Source: Prorocentrum cordatum
Lineage: Eukaryota; Sar; Dinophyceae; Prorocentrales; Prorocentraceae
Assembly: GCA_963575745.1 (NCBI GenBank)
Contig: CAUYUJ010016342.1
Coordinates: 122,501 to 156,000, forward strand
Direction of reading: 5' to 3'
Length of the DNA stretch: 33,500 nt
Positions 18,563-28,049 of the stretch are shown here, piece by piece; within the stretch, counting starts at the first letter, position 1, and every line of letters starts with the position of its first letter. The translations under genes and the position numbers were made by a program. The notes beneath the pieces were generated by a model, which ran no database searches, had not been told where the DNA came from, and worked only from the letters and a program-made list of their open reading frames with translations.

Positions 18563-18714
18563 TTAGGGCAATTTGAAGGGTAGGGGATGTCCTGCCTCTG
18601 CTGTTGTCTCTTTCGTCATCCTACTCGTAGACAGCATCAACGTTGTCATCATCAGAGAGAGCGTGATCCACCGCCGCTTTACTGTGGAAAATTGCCAACG
18701 CCAACCTTTTCCTC

Positions 18715-18995
18715 CGGAACCCGGGGGTCTCCCCCCCCCCTCCGAAAATCCCCCCGCCCTGCTGGAACCCCTCCCCCCCCCCCCCCTTCCCTCCCGGCAA
18801 AACCCCCCCTCCCTAACCCCTCCCCCCCCCCCCCTCCCCCTCGAAAACCGGGGGGGGTCACTACCGGTTCGAACCCCTCCCCCCCCCCTCCCCCCGGATC
18901 CGGAAAACCGGGGGGGTCACTACCGGTTGGAACCCCCCCCACCCCCCCCCCCCTCGAAAACCAGGGGGGGGTCACTACCGGTTCGACCCCCCCCC
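18715..18995 (+). repeat. Left arm of inverted satellite pair
   Basis: About three tandem units of roughly 55-70 bp contain GGGGGGTCACTACCGGTTCG, a C-run of 8-14 bases and CGAAAACC. Its reverse complement forms a second array at 19645-19808. C-runs of variable length make the exact unit uncertain. Confidence 0.85.
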
Positions 18996-19009
18996 CCACG
19001 CACCGCCAG

Positions 19010-19640
19010 CAAACGACTCCCGGTCCCTACCACCGCTCGCATCACATCCCCCACTGTTGTTCCCAGCACCACTGTCCTCACCACCACTGTCCCCGCTGGT
19101 TCCACCACCGTCCCTATTGTCCCCACCAGTGCCCCCACCACTGTCGCACTGTCCCCACTGTTCCCACAACTGTTCCCACCACGGTTCCACTCTCCCCACT
19201 GTCTCCACGGACCCAACCACTGCCTATCCCCACTGTCCCCACTGTCCCACTGACTCCTCCGCTGTCCCACTGAGCTGTCCCACTGTTCCCACCACTGTCC
19301 CCACTGTCCCCACCACTGTCCCCACTGTACCTCTGTCCCATTGTCCCACCGCCGTCCTCGCCACCGCCTTTACCAGTGTCCCCACCACCATTGTACCCTC
19401 CACTGTCCCAGTGTTTCCACCTCATTCCCACTGTCCCCACACCACTGTCCCCACCACCACCGTTCCCACCACTGTCCACTGTCCCCCCTGTTCCCACCAT
19501 TGTCCCCACCACTGTCCCCACCACTACCGTCCCCACCGCTGTCCCACTGTCCCCCCGCTGTCCCCACCACTGTCCCGCTGTCCCCTCACCACTGTCCCCG
19601 CCAACACCGTCCCCACCACTGTCCGCACCCCCACTCGGTT
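19010..19640 (+). repeat. CCACTGTCCC minisatellite
   Basis: About 630 bp of irregular 9-12 bp units such as CCCACTGTC and CCCACCACTGTC. It lies between the two inverted satellite arms. Thr/Val/Pro and Gly/Asp/Ser-rich frames are repeat translations. Confidence 0.95.
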
Positions 19641-19644
19641 TTCG

Positions 19645-19808
19645 AGGGGGGGGGGGGGGGTTCGAACCGGTAGTGACCCCCCCCCTTTTCATGATGAGCT
19701 GGGGGGGGGGGGGGGGAGGGGTTCGAACCTGTAGTGACCCCCCCCGGTTTTCCGGAGGGGGGGGGGGGGGAGGGGTTCGAACCGGTAGTGACCCCCCCCG
19801 GTTTTCCG
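19645..19808 (-). repeat. Right arm of inverted satellite pair
   Basis: Three units with the core GGTTCGAACCGGTAGTGACC and long G- or C-runs are the reverse complement of the array at 18715-18995. The phrase GGTTCGAACC resembles a tRNA T-arm, but no other tRNA arms surround it. Confidence 0.85.
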
Positions 19809-19834
19809 CCAGCAGCGGTAGAACACGCTCTTTC

Positions 19835-20095
19835 CATCATCATCATCAGCATCATCATCAGCATCATCATTATCAACATCATCATCGTCAGCATCATCAG
19901 CATCATCATCTACGTCATCATCAGCATCATCACAACCACCGCCATAGTCATCGCCATGTTCGTCGTAATCGTCACGGCGATCTTGAGGGGCATACGTTTA
20001 TCTGCCATCATATTACTTCGTTCGCATTCGTGGCGTCAACACCTATTGCGTCATCATTATCGTCGTCGCCACCACCATCGATATCATCATGATGG
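19835..20095 (+). repeat. CAT microsatellite with degenerate continuation
   Basis: CAT/CAG triplets at 19835-19945 are followed by degenerate sequence, with a second patch (ATCATTATCGTCGTCGCC) at 20050-20095 that resembles the interior of repeat F. Confidence 0.85.
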
Positions 20096-20129
20096 TCACC
20101 GCACCGTGACTCATGTTACAGTATGTTGG

Positions 20130-21300
20130 TGAATGGGCAGCCAGACAATCTGCCTGTTCAGAGCGCGTCAACTTCACCCCTGTGAAGATGGCAAGGGGGA
20201 TGTGGGGGGGCAGCAAGAACACACTAACATGCTGATTTGGACTCCCTAATGCCGCATCCTCCTTCTCTGTGGTGAAACTGGCTGTGAAACATTCAAGTTG
20301 CGGAGCGCAACACTTCTATTTCAGTTTCGAGACCGCTACTCTCCTACGCAAGCTCAGCAACATCTGGCTGCCAAGGCAATGCGCGGTGCTACAATGCCAC
20401 GGTCCGCCGGGGCACCTGGACGCCCTTGTCTTCGTAGGATTTGCAGCCTCTCACCTCAGCCATAGCTGGCGTTTCCCTCTCCGAACAATCATGGTGTGCT
20501 ACTGTCAAACTCAAAATTAGTCATGACCTACCCAACGTGACCATCCCCTGAAAACAGCAAGAACACCAACGACACAACCAACAACAATACATTTACTGCT
20601 GATATGACGCCCCCTTCTGGAAGAGGCCAAAATTATGATTCCTGGACGCTTATTCCGGAAAGTCGGCATGCAAACAAGCAGGGTGAGTAACATGGGAAAC
20701 GCAACGCACACATGATATTAAGGCGTATCTCTTAAAATGGAACAATTGTGAGCCCACGATGAGCCCATACGGTGCTTGATGCGAGCAGTCCTCTAGGAAA
20801 TGGGACATTGATTGATGGACGGTCCACTGCCAATGGTAATGGGAAAAACTGTGAATTGAAGATTCAGCACAGAGGGCGGACGGATGCCCTTGGAAACCTA
20901 TCAAAACAAACCATGCACAAACACCTGACGTAAGCACGACGCTAGACGCCGTGTTGTTCACGAGTATGATTGCCCCACTGGGTCAAGATAAGAGGTTCTC
21001 GTTCTCGGAATGTGAACGCTATGTGGAGCAGAAAACTCTTGATTGTACTAACCCCTTCTCCACGCGAGCCGACTATTCAAATGGACGCTACATACAGAAG
21101 AACACGTTGCGAGGACAATCTGCTTCACTGGACCTCCCAAGAGCCCACGACAACGGCAACAAACTCGCACTCCGCAGCCCCCCAGGGAACGCGAGGCCTC
21201 GGCTGGGTCTGCACACTCCCCCACTCCGCTGAGCCTCCCAGGAGCCCACCAAAGCGACGGCAGCTGCGCACCTCGCAGACCGCAAACCTTCTGACCCCCT
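20130..21300. other. Anonymous sequence, no gene supported
   Basis: This is the longest stretch of ordinary-looking DNA here. Frames of 83 codons (+, 20269-20520), 103 codons (-, 20650-20961) and 110 codons (+, 20970-21302) are open. None has a clear codon bias or recognisable motif, and I would not defend any as a gene. A partial direct repeat of about 45 bp beginning CCTCCCARGAGCCCACSA occurs near 21134 and 21233. Confidence 0.45.
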
Positions 21301-21301
21301 A

Positions 21302-21545
21302 ACTACCTCCTCCTCTTCCTCCTCTGTCTCTTCTTCCTCCTCCTCCTCCTCCTCCTCCTCCTCCTCCTCCTCCTCCTCTGTCACTTCCTCCTCCTCCTCC
21401 TCCTCCTCCTCTCCTCTCCTCCTCCTCCTCTACTCTCCCTCCTCCTCCTCCTCTCCTCCTCCTCCTCCTCCTCCTCCTCCTCCTATCTCCTCCTCCTCCT
21501 CCTCCTCCTCCTCCTCCTCCTCCTCCTATCTCCTCCCCTCCTATC
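21302..21545 (+). repeat. TCC (GGA) microsatellite
   Basis: About 240 bp of TCC triplets, interrupted by TCTGTC, CTCTCC and TATC. The reverse strand translates to a polyglutamate or polyarginine run, which is an artefact. Confidence 0.95.
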
Positions 21546-21689
21546 CCCTAGTGCTGCCCCCCGAGCGCTGAGCCACCGACCCGCACGGTCCTGTGCGGCA
21601 CGGCGCCGCCCGGCCTGCCGCCGCGGAAGGTGAACCATCCTGGCGGCGCGCGGGCGGGTCGCCGACGCCAGCCGAGGCGGCGCGGCGCG

Positions 21690-21765
21690 GCGGGGATTTG
21701 TCCACATCCACCGCCTGGGAACCGACGTCCTGGTGCCCCAGCGGGCGGTGGATATGGATGTCAGA
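21690..21765. repeat. Short hairpin repeat H, copy 1
   Basis: TCCACATCCACCGCC at 21701-21715 and GGCGGTGGATATGGA at 21744-21758 are complementary at 14 of 15 positions. A related hairpin is at 22507-22567, and a non-hairpin relative at 7130-7270. Confidence 0.65.
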
Positions 21766-21837
21766 GTGAGGGAGCTGACCCGAACGGTCATCCACCGTCC
21801 CTGGGTGCGCGGCTGAAGTGGAATTCCGCGATGCGGA

Positions 21838-21886
21838 TTCTTGTTGTTGTTGTTGTTGCTGCTGCTTGTTGTTGTCGTCGTCCCAC
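21838..21886 (+). repeat. TTG/CTG trinucleotide microsatellite
   Basis: About 45 bp of GTT and GCT triplets lie immediately before the GCGACCCAC minisatellite. Confidence 0.9.
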
Positions 21887-22205
21887 CCGCGACCCGCTCC
21901 GCGACCCACCCGCGACCCACCCCGCGACACACCCGCGACCCACCCCCGATCCACCCCGCGACCTACCCACGACCCACCCCGCGAGCCACCCGCGACCCAC
22001 CCGCGACCCACCCCGCGACACACCCCGCGACCCGCCCGCGACCCACCCGCGACCCACCCGCGACCCACCTGCGACCCACCCGCGACCACCCGCGACCCAC
22101 CCGCGACCCACCGCGACCCACCCGCGACCCACCCCGCGACCCACCCCGCGACCCACCTCGACCCACCCCGCGACCTACCCGCGACCCACCCCGCGACCCA
22201 CCCTG
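21886..22205 (+). repeat. CCCGCGACCCAC minisatellite
   Basis: About 320 bp of 9-13 bp units (ACCCGCGACCC, ACCCCGCGACC). Smaller islands of the same unit recur at 22243-22270 and 22345-22378, separated by about 45-bp inserts that contain TTCCAGG and GCGGGCT. Confidence 0.95.
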
Positions 22206-22480
22206 CGGCGGGCTTCTTTTGCAATCGTTCCAGGTGGGGAACCTGCGACACACCCGCGACCCAAACCGCGTACAGTGTACAAATCAAAATGTTGGGCGCC
22301 TGCGGCGGGCTGTTTTGGAACTCCTTCCAGGCGGATGTGGAGATCCCGCGACCCACCCGCGACCACCCGCGACCCACGCATCGACAGGGAAGGTGAGGGC
22401 CACGAGGTCCGCCGGCTGGACGCCCGCGTCGCCCGCGCCCGCCCCCTCACTCTTGTCCGCGATTGCGGGGGGTGCTACGT
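22206..22480. other. Two related inserts within the minisatellite zone
   Basis: The segments at 22203-22248 and 22302-22350 both start GCGGGCT, contain TTCCAGG and end at GCGAC. They suggest a higher-order repeat of minisatellite plus insert. A GGCGCCTGCGGCGGGC motif at 22293-22308 is the reverse of one found at 26048-26063. Confidence 0.5.
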
Positions 22481-22504
22481 ATTGTAGCCCCCCGGGGCCC
22501 GAGT

Positions 22505-22567
22505 ATGTCCAGATCCACGGCCTGCCGAGGCGCCGAAAAAGGACCATCCAGGCGGTGGATATGGATC
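22505..22567. repeat. Short hairpin repeat H, copy 2
   Basis: GTCCAGATCCACGGCCTG and the complement of CAGGCGGTGGATATGGAT agree at 15 of 18 positions. It is related to the hairpin at 21690-21765. Confidence 0.55.
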
Positions 22568-22569
22568 AA

Positions 22570-22955
22570 TTCCCGCCTCGGAGGCGCGGAGAGGCGGGGG
22601 AGGGAGGGGGACTCAAGTGGGCGCCGCGCACCAGGGGGCCCCCTGCCTTTCCTAGAGGAACCGTCAGCGGCAGAGGCGTAAACTTGCCATGCTCCGCGCG
22701 GATGTCTTGGATCTGCGCCGCAACCGCCCCCCCGGCACGCGGAGCGCGCCAGGGGCGGCGCCAGAGGCGCCGCGCCGCCAGGGGGGCTCCAGCGCAGATC
22801 CACGCCGCGCGCACTCGTCGTAAATGTTTGCAGCTCATGGTTAACGTACCACAGCTGGCGTTTTGGAACGATTCAGGGCTGTCAGGGCGGTGTTGAAGTC
22901 CCGGGAACGGTGCTCTGGCATATTGCACCGCTCAGGATCGCCAAGACGTAACAGC
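22570..22955. other. Anonymous GC-rich sequence
   Basis: No gene is supported. A GGCGGCGCC/GGCGCCGC hairpin lies near 22752-22775, similar to the one at 7930-7950. Confidence 0.4.
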
Positions 22956-22959
22956 CAGG

Positions 22960-23559
22960 CTAACTCGTGGCGTGTCCTGAGAGTGGTGTTTTGGCAGGCT
23001 TCAAGATGTCCACACGGTTGTCCCCAAACAGGGCGATTCCCTCAATGAAGGTGTGCGCGACCCTGCCACGCGAGCACGGCCACTGGGACCGCAGGTTGAG
23101 CCCGCCGAGGGGCGCGATCCGCGCGGCGGGTGTCTCGATGCGTGCGCGCCGCCGACATGCGAGCACCTCCACCGGGGACGCGGGTGGAGTTCGGTGTGGG
23201 GGCACGAGACGTGCGAGAGGTGTGTCAACATTGGCGAGGGTAGGACGGGAGGAGAAATGGAGAGGGAGGCAGAAGAGCAAGAGTGAGAGGTGCGGCGCCG
23301 CCAGGAGAACACGGGACCCAGCGGCACAGGAAGGCTGGGAGAACAGGAGGAGCGGCTGAAGTGAGTTGAGTGAGACGTGCTGCACTGCGGATTCAAAACG
23401 AGGCCCCATCAACACATGAGGGTTGGGATTATTGCATTTGGCAAGTTGGACTGCCTGGCGCCTTTCTTCATAATAATGGAAACTCTCTTGGGGCCTCCAG
23501 AGGGCCTCATGGGGTCTCAGGAGGTCTCGTAGATCTTCTCGAGGGCATCCTGAAACCAT
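22960..23559 (-). CDS. Candidate coding frame, unknown protein
   Basis: This 199-codon - frame is open for 600 bp. Its last third (about 23170 to 22960) is the most protein-like, with mostly G or C at third codon positions and pieces such as ARIAPLGGLNLRSQWP and THIEG-like FIEGIALFGDNRVDILKP. The middle (Leu/Ser/Pro-rich) looks non-coding, so the frame may join two unrelated parts or contain an intron. The family was not recognised, and the ATG at 23559 is not supported by anything but the frame. Confidence 0.3.
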   Translation of the reverse strand: MVSGCPREDLRDLLRPHEALWRPQESFHYYEERRQAVQLAKCNNPNPHVLMGPRFESAVQHVSLNSLQPLLLFSQPSCAAGSRVLLAAPHLSLLLFCLPLHFSSRPTLANVDTPLARLVPPHRTPPASPVEVLACRRRARIETPAARIAPLGGLNLRSQWPCSRGRVAHTFIEGIALFGDNRVDILKPAKTPLSGHATS

Positions 23560-23730
23560 CTGGGCGCACTTTGGGCCATCTCGGACACCGCTTAGAGCTC
23601 CCAGAAGGCGGGGCTAAACATGGCGCCCCGATGCGAGACAGCGTGCCAAGGGGACGCAGGTATCATGCACTCCCGTATGCACTGCATGCGTTTGTGGGAG
23701 TGCGCGTAAGCGATGATATGTGCGCGCGAG
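23560..23730. other. Anonymous sequence
   Basis: No gene or clear repeat. Short GGGCCTC/GAGGCC-type motifs recur upstream near 23490-23530. Confidence 0.4.
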
Positions 23731-23734
23731 TGCG

Positions 23735-23885
23735 AATACATGTATGCACATATATATTTATATACAGTATGTATGTGTATATATATATACATATGTGTAT
23801 GTGGATGTACATCGAAATATGGATACATATATATATATATATGTAGATATATGTATGTATATATATACACATACCGATACGTGTT
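23735..23885. repeat. TA/TG-rich microsatellite patch
   Basis: Runs of (TA)n, with ATATATGTATG and CATATG variants, make a 150-bp AT-rich island in GC-rich surroundings. Tyr/Ile-rich frames are artefacts. Confidence 0.9.
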
Positions 23886-23927
23886 ATCCGCCGACCCTGT
23901 CGGAGTAGTGTGAAGGCGCTCTTCAGT

Positions 23928-23957
23928 TCGTCGTCGTCGTCGCCGCCGCCGCCGCTC
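23928..23957 (+). repeat. CGT/CGC trinucleotide microsatellite
   Basis: About nine GTC and GCC triplets lie close to the TA patch. Confidence 0.8.
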
Positions 23958-24069
23958 CCCTCCCTATTCCCTGAGCCCTCCTCGAGCGCGCCAGTCAACG
24001 CGAAATTAAGCAGCAACGTCGTAGTTGAGTCGAAAGGGTTGCCCTTCCCTTTGATCCCTTCCCCGACAC

Positions 24070-24235
24070 GCGGGGGGGGGGGGGTCGGTGATCCCGGGGG
24101 GGGTCTTGGGGGGGTTCCCTGGTGGAGTCCCGGGGGGTCCCAGGGAGTGTCCCGCGAGGGGGGCCCAAAAGGCCCCCAGGAGGCCCCCAAGAAACCGCCA
24201 GGAGGCCCTCAGAGAGCCCCTAGGAGACCTTCTCA
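24070..24235 (+). repeat. G-run and GGCCCCCAGGA-type repeat
   Basis: Long G-runs (up to 12) are followed by irregular units such as AGGCCCCCARGA. G-runs of this density could form quadruplexes. No gene is supported. Confidence 0.75.
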
Positions 24236-24239
24236 TTGT

Positions 24240-24555
24240 CAGGAAGAGTTCACGGCCCGTCTGAATGTGTACGGCTCTCTGAACTGCAGAAGGGGCGTCG
24301 TGAACTTCGAGGTCGAGTTCACGACCCGTCCGAGCTCAAATCAGTCGTCGGCATCGCGCTGTTCCTAAACTCAGTCTCCCTCCCGCTGCGCTGCTGCACT
24401 GGCACGGTGGCGACGATTGCCGCACGCAGCTGGATGTATTTATGTGTATATAGATATACCTATACGACCGCACTGCGGGCGATAAGGAGGTTGGGAGGGG
24501 ATTGAGGTCAACACTAACTGACCTCCACAGTACCACCTTGATATCATATCTCTGT
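24240..24555. other. Anonymous sequence with one short direct repeat
   Basis: GAGTTCACGRCCCGTCYGA occurs at 24246-24264 and again near 24314-24332. Otherwise I see nothing supportable. Confidence 0.45.
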
Positions 24556-24559
24556 CTTT

Positions 24560-24604
24560 CCGTCTCTCTCTCTCTCTCTGTATCTCTCTCTCTCTCGCCT
24601 TCTT

Positions 24605-24636
<32 letters not shown>

Positions 24637-24640
24637 CCTC
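24560..24640 (+). repeat. (TC)n microsatellite
   Basis: About 80 bp of CT dinucleotides with TGTCT and TCGCC interruptions. Confidence 0.95.
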
Positions 24641-24837
24641 TCTACCAGAGTCTCCCTTCGCCACAATGATGATCGCGATGGCGATGAGATCCCACCATAT
24701 ACCTATCCGTCGACCGACCTATCGGTGAATCATACTGCCGATAGCACGATCAGCCCCAAAAGAAAAATGACAAGAAAATATCCCAGTGCGACCATACCTA
24801 GGAGTTGGAGCCCCTAGAGAAGCAGCATTAGTAGTAA

Positions 24838-25277
24838 CAGTAAAGCTAAGCTAAAGCTAAGTTCCAGCTAAAGCTAAGCTAAAGCTACGCTAAAGCTAAG
24901 CTAAAGCTATGCTAAAGCTACGCTAAAGCTAAGCTAAAGCTAAGCTAGAGCTAAGCTAAGCTAAAGCTAAGCTAAAGCTAAGCTAAAGCTGAGCTGCAGC
25001 TGAGCTACAGCTAAGCTAAAGCTAAGCTAAAGCTAAGCTAAAGCTAAGCTAATGCTAAGCTAACGCTAAGCTAACGCTAAGCTAAAGCTAAGCCAACGCT
25101 AAACTAAAGCTAAGCTAAAGCTAGCTACAGCTAAGCTAAAGCTAAGCTACAGCTAAAGATAAGCCAAAGCTAAGCTAAAGCTAAGCTAAAATTAAGCTAA
25201 AGCTAAGCTAAAGCTAAGCTAAAGCTAAAGCTAAGCTAAAGCTAAAGCTAAAGCTAAAGTTAAGGTAAGCTAAAGCT
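24838..25277 (+). repeat. GCTAAGCTAAA satellite array
   Basis: About 440 bp built from GCTAA and GCTAAA units alternating to an 11-bp period, with local variants (GCTACA, GCTAAC, GCTGCA). AGCT occurs in nearly every unit, so each strand is rich in short self-complementary sites. There are no unique spacers. Confidence 0.95.
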
Positions 25278-25436
25278 CCCAGGGGACTGGGGGAACCGCG
25301 GGGCGGGGACCGGGGGAACCGCCGAAGGGGGGAATAGCACTGCCCGGCCCCTTTAAGCTAAGAGAGTAAGAACCCTTCTAGGCAGAGCCTAGGTAGGGAA
25401 AAAACGCCGAACGCTCGGGCCTCGCAGACTGCCGCG

Positions 25437-25890
25437 ATCGCGCCCAGGCGCAGACAAAAATGATTTGATGGATTGGGTTGGGTGGATTGGATTGGATGGG
25501 ATTATATGGATTGGATAATATAAGATGTGTTGGATTGGAAGAGATGTGTTGGATAGGCTAAGATGGATTGGATTGGCCCGCTGCAGGCGCTTAAACAAAT
25601 GAATTGATGGATTGGGTTGGATGGATTGGATTGGGTGGGCTAATAAAAATGGGACAAGATGGATTGGATAAGAAAAGATGGATTGTATTGGGCAAAATTG
25701 ATTGGATAAGATGAGCTGGATTAGAAAAGATAGCCCGCCGCTGGCGCCGACGAAAATGAATTGATGGATTGGGTTGGGTGGTCTGGATTGGGGGATAAGA
25801 TAAAATGGGGCAAGATGGGTTGGATAAGATGAGATGGATTGGATTGGACACAATGGATCGGATTAGATAAGCTGGATTGGATAAGATAGC
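25437..25890 (+). repeat. GGATTGGATT array with higher-order spacers
   Basis: About 450 bp of GATGGATTGGATT-type 5-bp and 10-bp units. At about 25437, 25579 and 25734 a GC-rich spacer of the type CCCGCYGCWGGCGC, then AMAAATGAATTGATGG, restarts the array, giving a higher-order period of about 142-155 bp. A further spacer copy sits alone at about 26050. Confidence 0.9.
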
Positions 25891-26106
25891 TAGGGACCCC
25901 ACAAAGGACGTACGCGCCCAGCTATGTACATGAACACGGCCCCGTGACCCGCGAGACGTGCCGCGTGATACGAACATTCGTGCAATGCGAACTCTCGAAA
26001 ACAGCGTGGATTCATGTACGTGTACGTCCTTCTTTCGCTCCTGAATATAGCCCGCCGCAGGCGCCGAACAAAAATGAATGATGGAATTAGCGACATGCGT
26101 TAGCGC

Positions 26107-26291
26107 CGGGACGCCCGGGACACCCGGGACACCCGGGACACCGCCCGGCCCAACGTGGGACACCTCCCGGCCACCGGCGGACGGGAAGCGGACTCTCGCT
26201 CCTATACAGACACCCGGGACACCCGGGACACCGCCCGGGCCAACTGGGACGCCTGCCAGCCACCGGCGAGCGGGAACGGACTTTCGCTCCT
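26107..26291 (+). repeat. Tandem duplication with ACCCGGGAC units
   Basis: Two units of about 85-100 bp are adjacent. Each begins with three ACACCCGGG repeats, then CCGCCCGGSCCAAC, GCCACCGGCG and GGACTYTCGCTCCTA. The second copy is a little shorter. Confidence 0.85.
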
Positions 26292-26454
26292 ACTTCGGCC
26301 TAGCTAGGGCCTAGCTATAGGAGCACCACGCGCAGCGTCGCCTCGCCCGCACGCACGAGACGGACACGAGACCGAAACCGATTTCCCGGTGGGGGGCCTC
26401 CGTTTCGCTGCGATCTCACCGCCCCACCTCCGATAAATGTCGACATCGATACAT

Positions 26455-26615
26455 ATATATATAAAGAAAGAGAGAGAGAGAGAGAGAGAGACAGAGACAG
26501 AGAGAGAGAGAACGCAAGAGAGAGAGAGAGAGAACAAAGAAGAGAAACGATATATGGAGAGAGAGAGAGAGAGCGAGAGAGATAACAGAGAGAAAGAGAG
26601 AGACTGGTCAGAAAG
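26455..26615 (+). repeat. (GA)n microsatellite
   Basis: A short TATATA run is followed by about 150 bp of GA dinucleotides with AACGCAAG, CAAAGAAG and other interruptions. Confidence 0.95.
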
Positions 26616-26829
26616 AGAAGGGGGGGGTACATGGGAGAAAGCTCAGGAAATTGGGAGAGAAAAGGGCAGCATCTTCGCCAGCTGCTCCTGAATCAACAGT
26701 CTGGCCGCCTGGTGAACTCTCGCCCAGAGACGTCGGGTGGGCGACCTGGGGCTATGCACGCACACCTCTAGCCTGACCACCCTCTATATGTGATGCTTGT
26801 TTCTGTACCTGCTGGCCACCTTCTCTAAC

Positions 26830-27125
26830 CTGTCATTCCCCATCTCCCTCCGCCATCCCCGCCCTCTGCCCCTCCTCCTCCGCCTCCTCTTTTTCCTACT
26901 CCTCACCTCACGCTCTTCGTCCTTCTCTCTCGCTCCCTCCCTCCCTCACCTCTCCTGCCCTGCCCCTCTACTCACCCCCTCCTTCCCTCTTCTCCCGTCT
27001 TTTTCCACGGTCCCGCTCCTTTCGGACATCCCATCCTCATCATCGCCCTCGTCTGCTGAACTCTCATTACTCATCCCCTGCCCTCCGTCGACGTCACTCC
27101 TCCCCCTTCTCGGTCCTCCCCTTCT
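26830..27125 (+). repeat. Pyrimidine-rich tract
   Basis: About 300 bp of mostly C and T (CCTCCTC, TTCTCTC, CCCTCCC) with no fixed period. The Leu/Pro/Ser-rich + frame of 193 codons across it is not supported as a gene. Confidence 0.75.
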
Positions 27126-27212
27126 CCAATGCACCCCTCTTGCTTGGGCTGCTGCTGATGATATTACTATTCCTTCTGGGTCCGTCTTCCATATGAATTC
27201 GTCACCGTGTCT

Positions 27213-27663
27213 TCAGCATGTGGAAGGGTGCCCCAAGGCCCGTGCAGTCCTGACAAGGCTTGCAAAGGTATGGAACGGACTTTTGCACCCCAGTTCCCAA
27301 GACACACATGGGGACCACGCTCGATGTAGGGACCAGCGCCAACCACATGCATCTGACGGCCTCGCCGCATCCATGTGATCATATTTCAACAGTAACCCTC
27401 CTACCGCATACAACTTGTACACGTCCTTGCACTCCTCCTCATGCTCCTTATCCGTCGTCAAGCTCTGTATCCTCATCCTCACCCTCCCAGGGGCCTTGCC
27501 GTCGGCAGCAGAAACAGCCTTCTCCATCGCCTCGTCGAAAAAGCGCACGGCGTCGTCGTGTGCCTTGATGTAGGGAGGAGGGCAAGGATGCCCTCTGAGC
27601 ATCATTTCACCGATCCCTAACCCCAGCGGCCTGACATGGGCCCCACTGGCCGAGTTACCCCCC
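27213..27663 (-). CDS. Probable exon, unknown protein
   Basis: This is the most convincing coding stretch in the window. On the - strand the frame reads NSASGAHVRPLGLGIGEMML, then IKAHDDAVRFFDEAMEKAV and DKEHEEECKDVYKLYAVGG, with good G/C bias at third positions. It is open upstream of the first ATG (27605-27603) to a TAG near 27677. A CTCCAG at the junction (AG at 27665-27664) could be a splice acceptor, which is why I start at 27663. The acidic-basic middle suggests an alpha-helical region. After about 27380 three different frames look about equally plausible, so the end at 27213 (TGA) is only the frame's stop and a donor may lie earlier. I recognise no family. Being alone, with no neighbouring exons identified, it could also be a fragment. 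Confidence 0.55.
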
Positions 27664-27744
27664 CTGGAGGGGATCTAGGCCGTTTCCTTGGGGGTTCGAG
27701 GGGTGTGTCCCCAACTGGGGTGGTAATTTGTTGGGGGTCTCGAA

Positions 27745-27872
27745 GGGGATGAGGATGAGGATGGGGGTCGGAGTCTGAGGATGGGGATTGGGATGAGGAT
27801 GAGGATGGGGATGAGGATGGAATGGGGATGAGGATGATGATGAGGATAGGGATGAGGATGGGGATGAGGATG
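27745..27872 (+). repeat. GGATGA / GGGATGAGGAT minisatellite
   Basis: About 125 bp of 6-bp units (GGATGA, GGATGG, GGGATG). The - strand translates to a His-Pro run, which is an artefact. Confidence 0.9.
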
Positions 27873-28049
27873 GGGGCCGGTTAAACGATACTTAGCCCTC
27901 GCAGCGCGGAAGAGTCGATGGCCCCGGAGCCGAGCCCGGCCGCTGACGCTCGGTCGTGCTCCGCGTCTCTCGCGAGAAGGGCGTCCCGTGGTGCGCCCGT
28001 TGGCGCTCGCGCTGTGCCGGCGCCTTCTCTGGACCTGGCCGGCCAAAGA

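Noticed and set aside
19645-19808. tRNA T-arm-like GGTTCGAACC motifs
   Set aside because: They belong to satellite units. No acceptor, D or anticodon arms are arranged around them.
21541-22487. 278- to 285-codon frames rich in Gly/Arg or Pro/Thr
   Set aside because: They translate the GCGACCCAC minisatellite and the adjoining TCC array.
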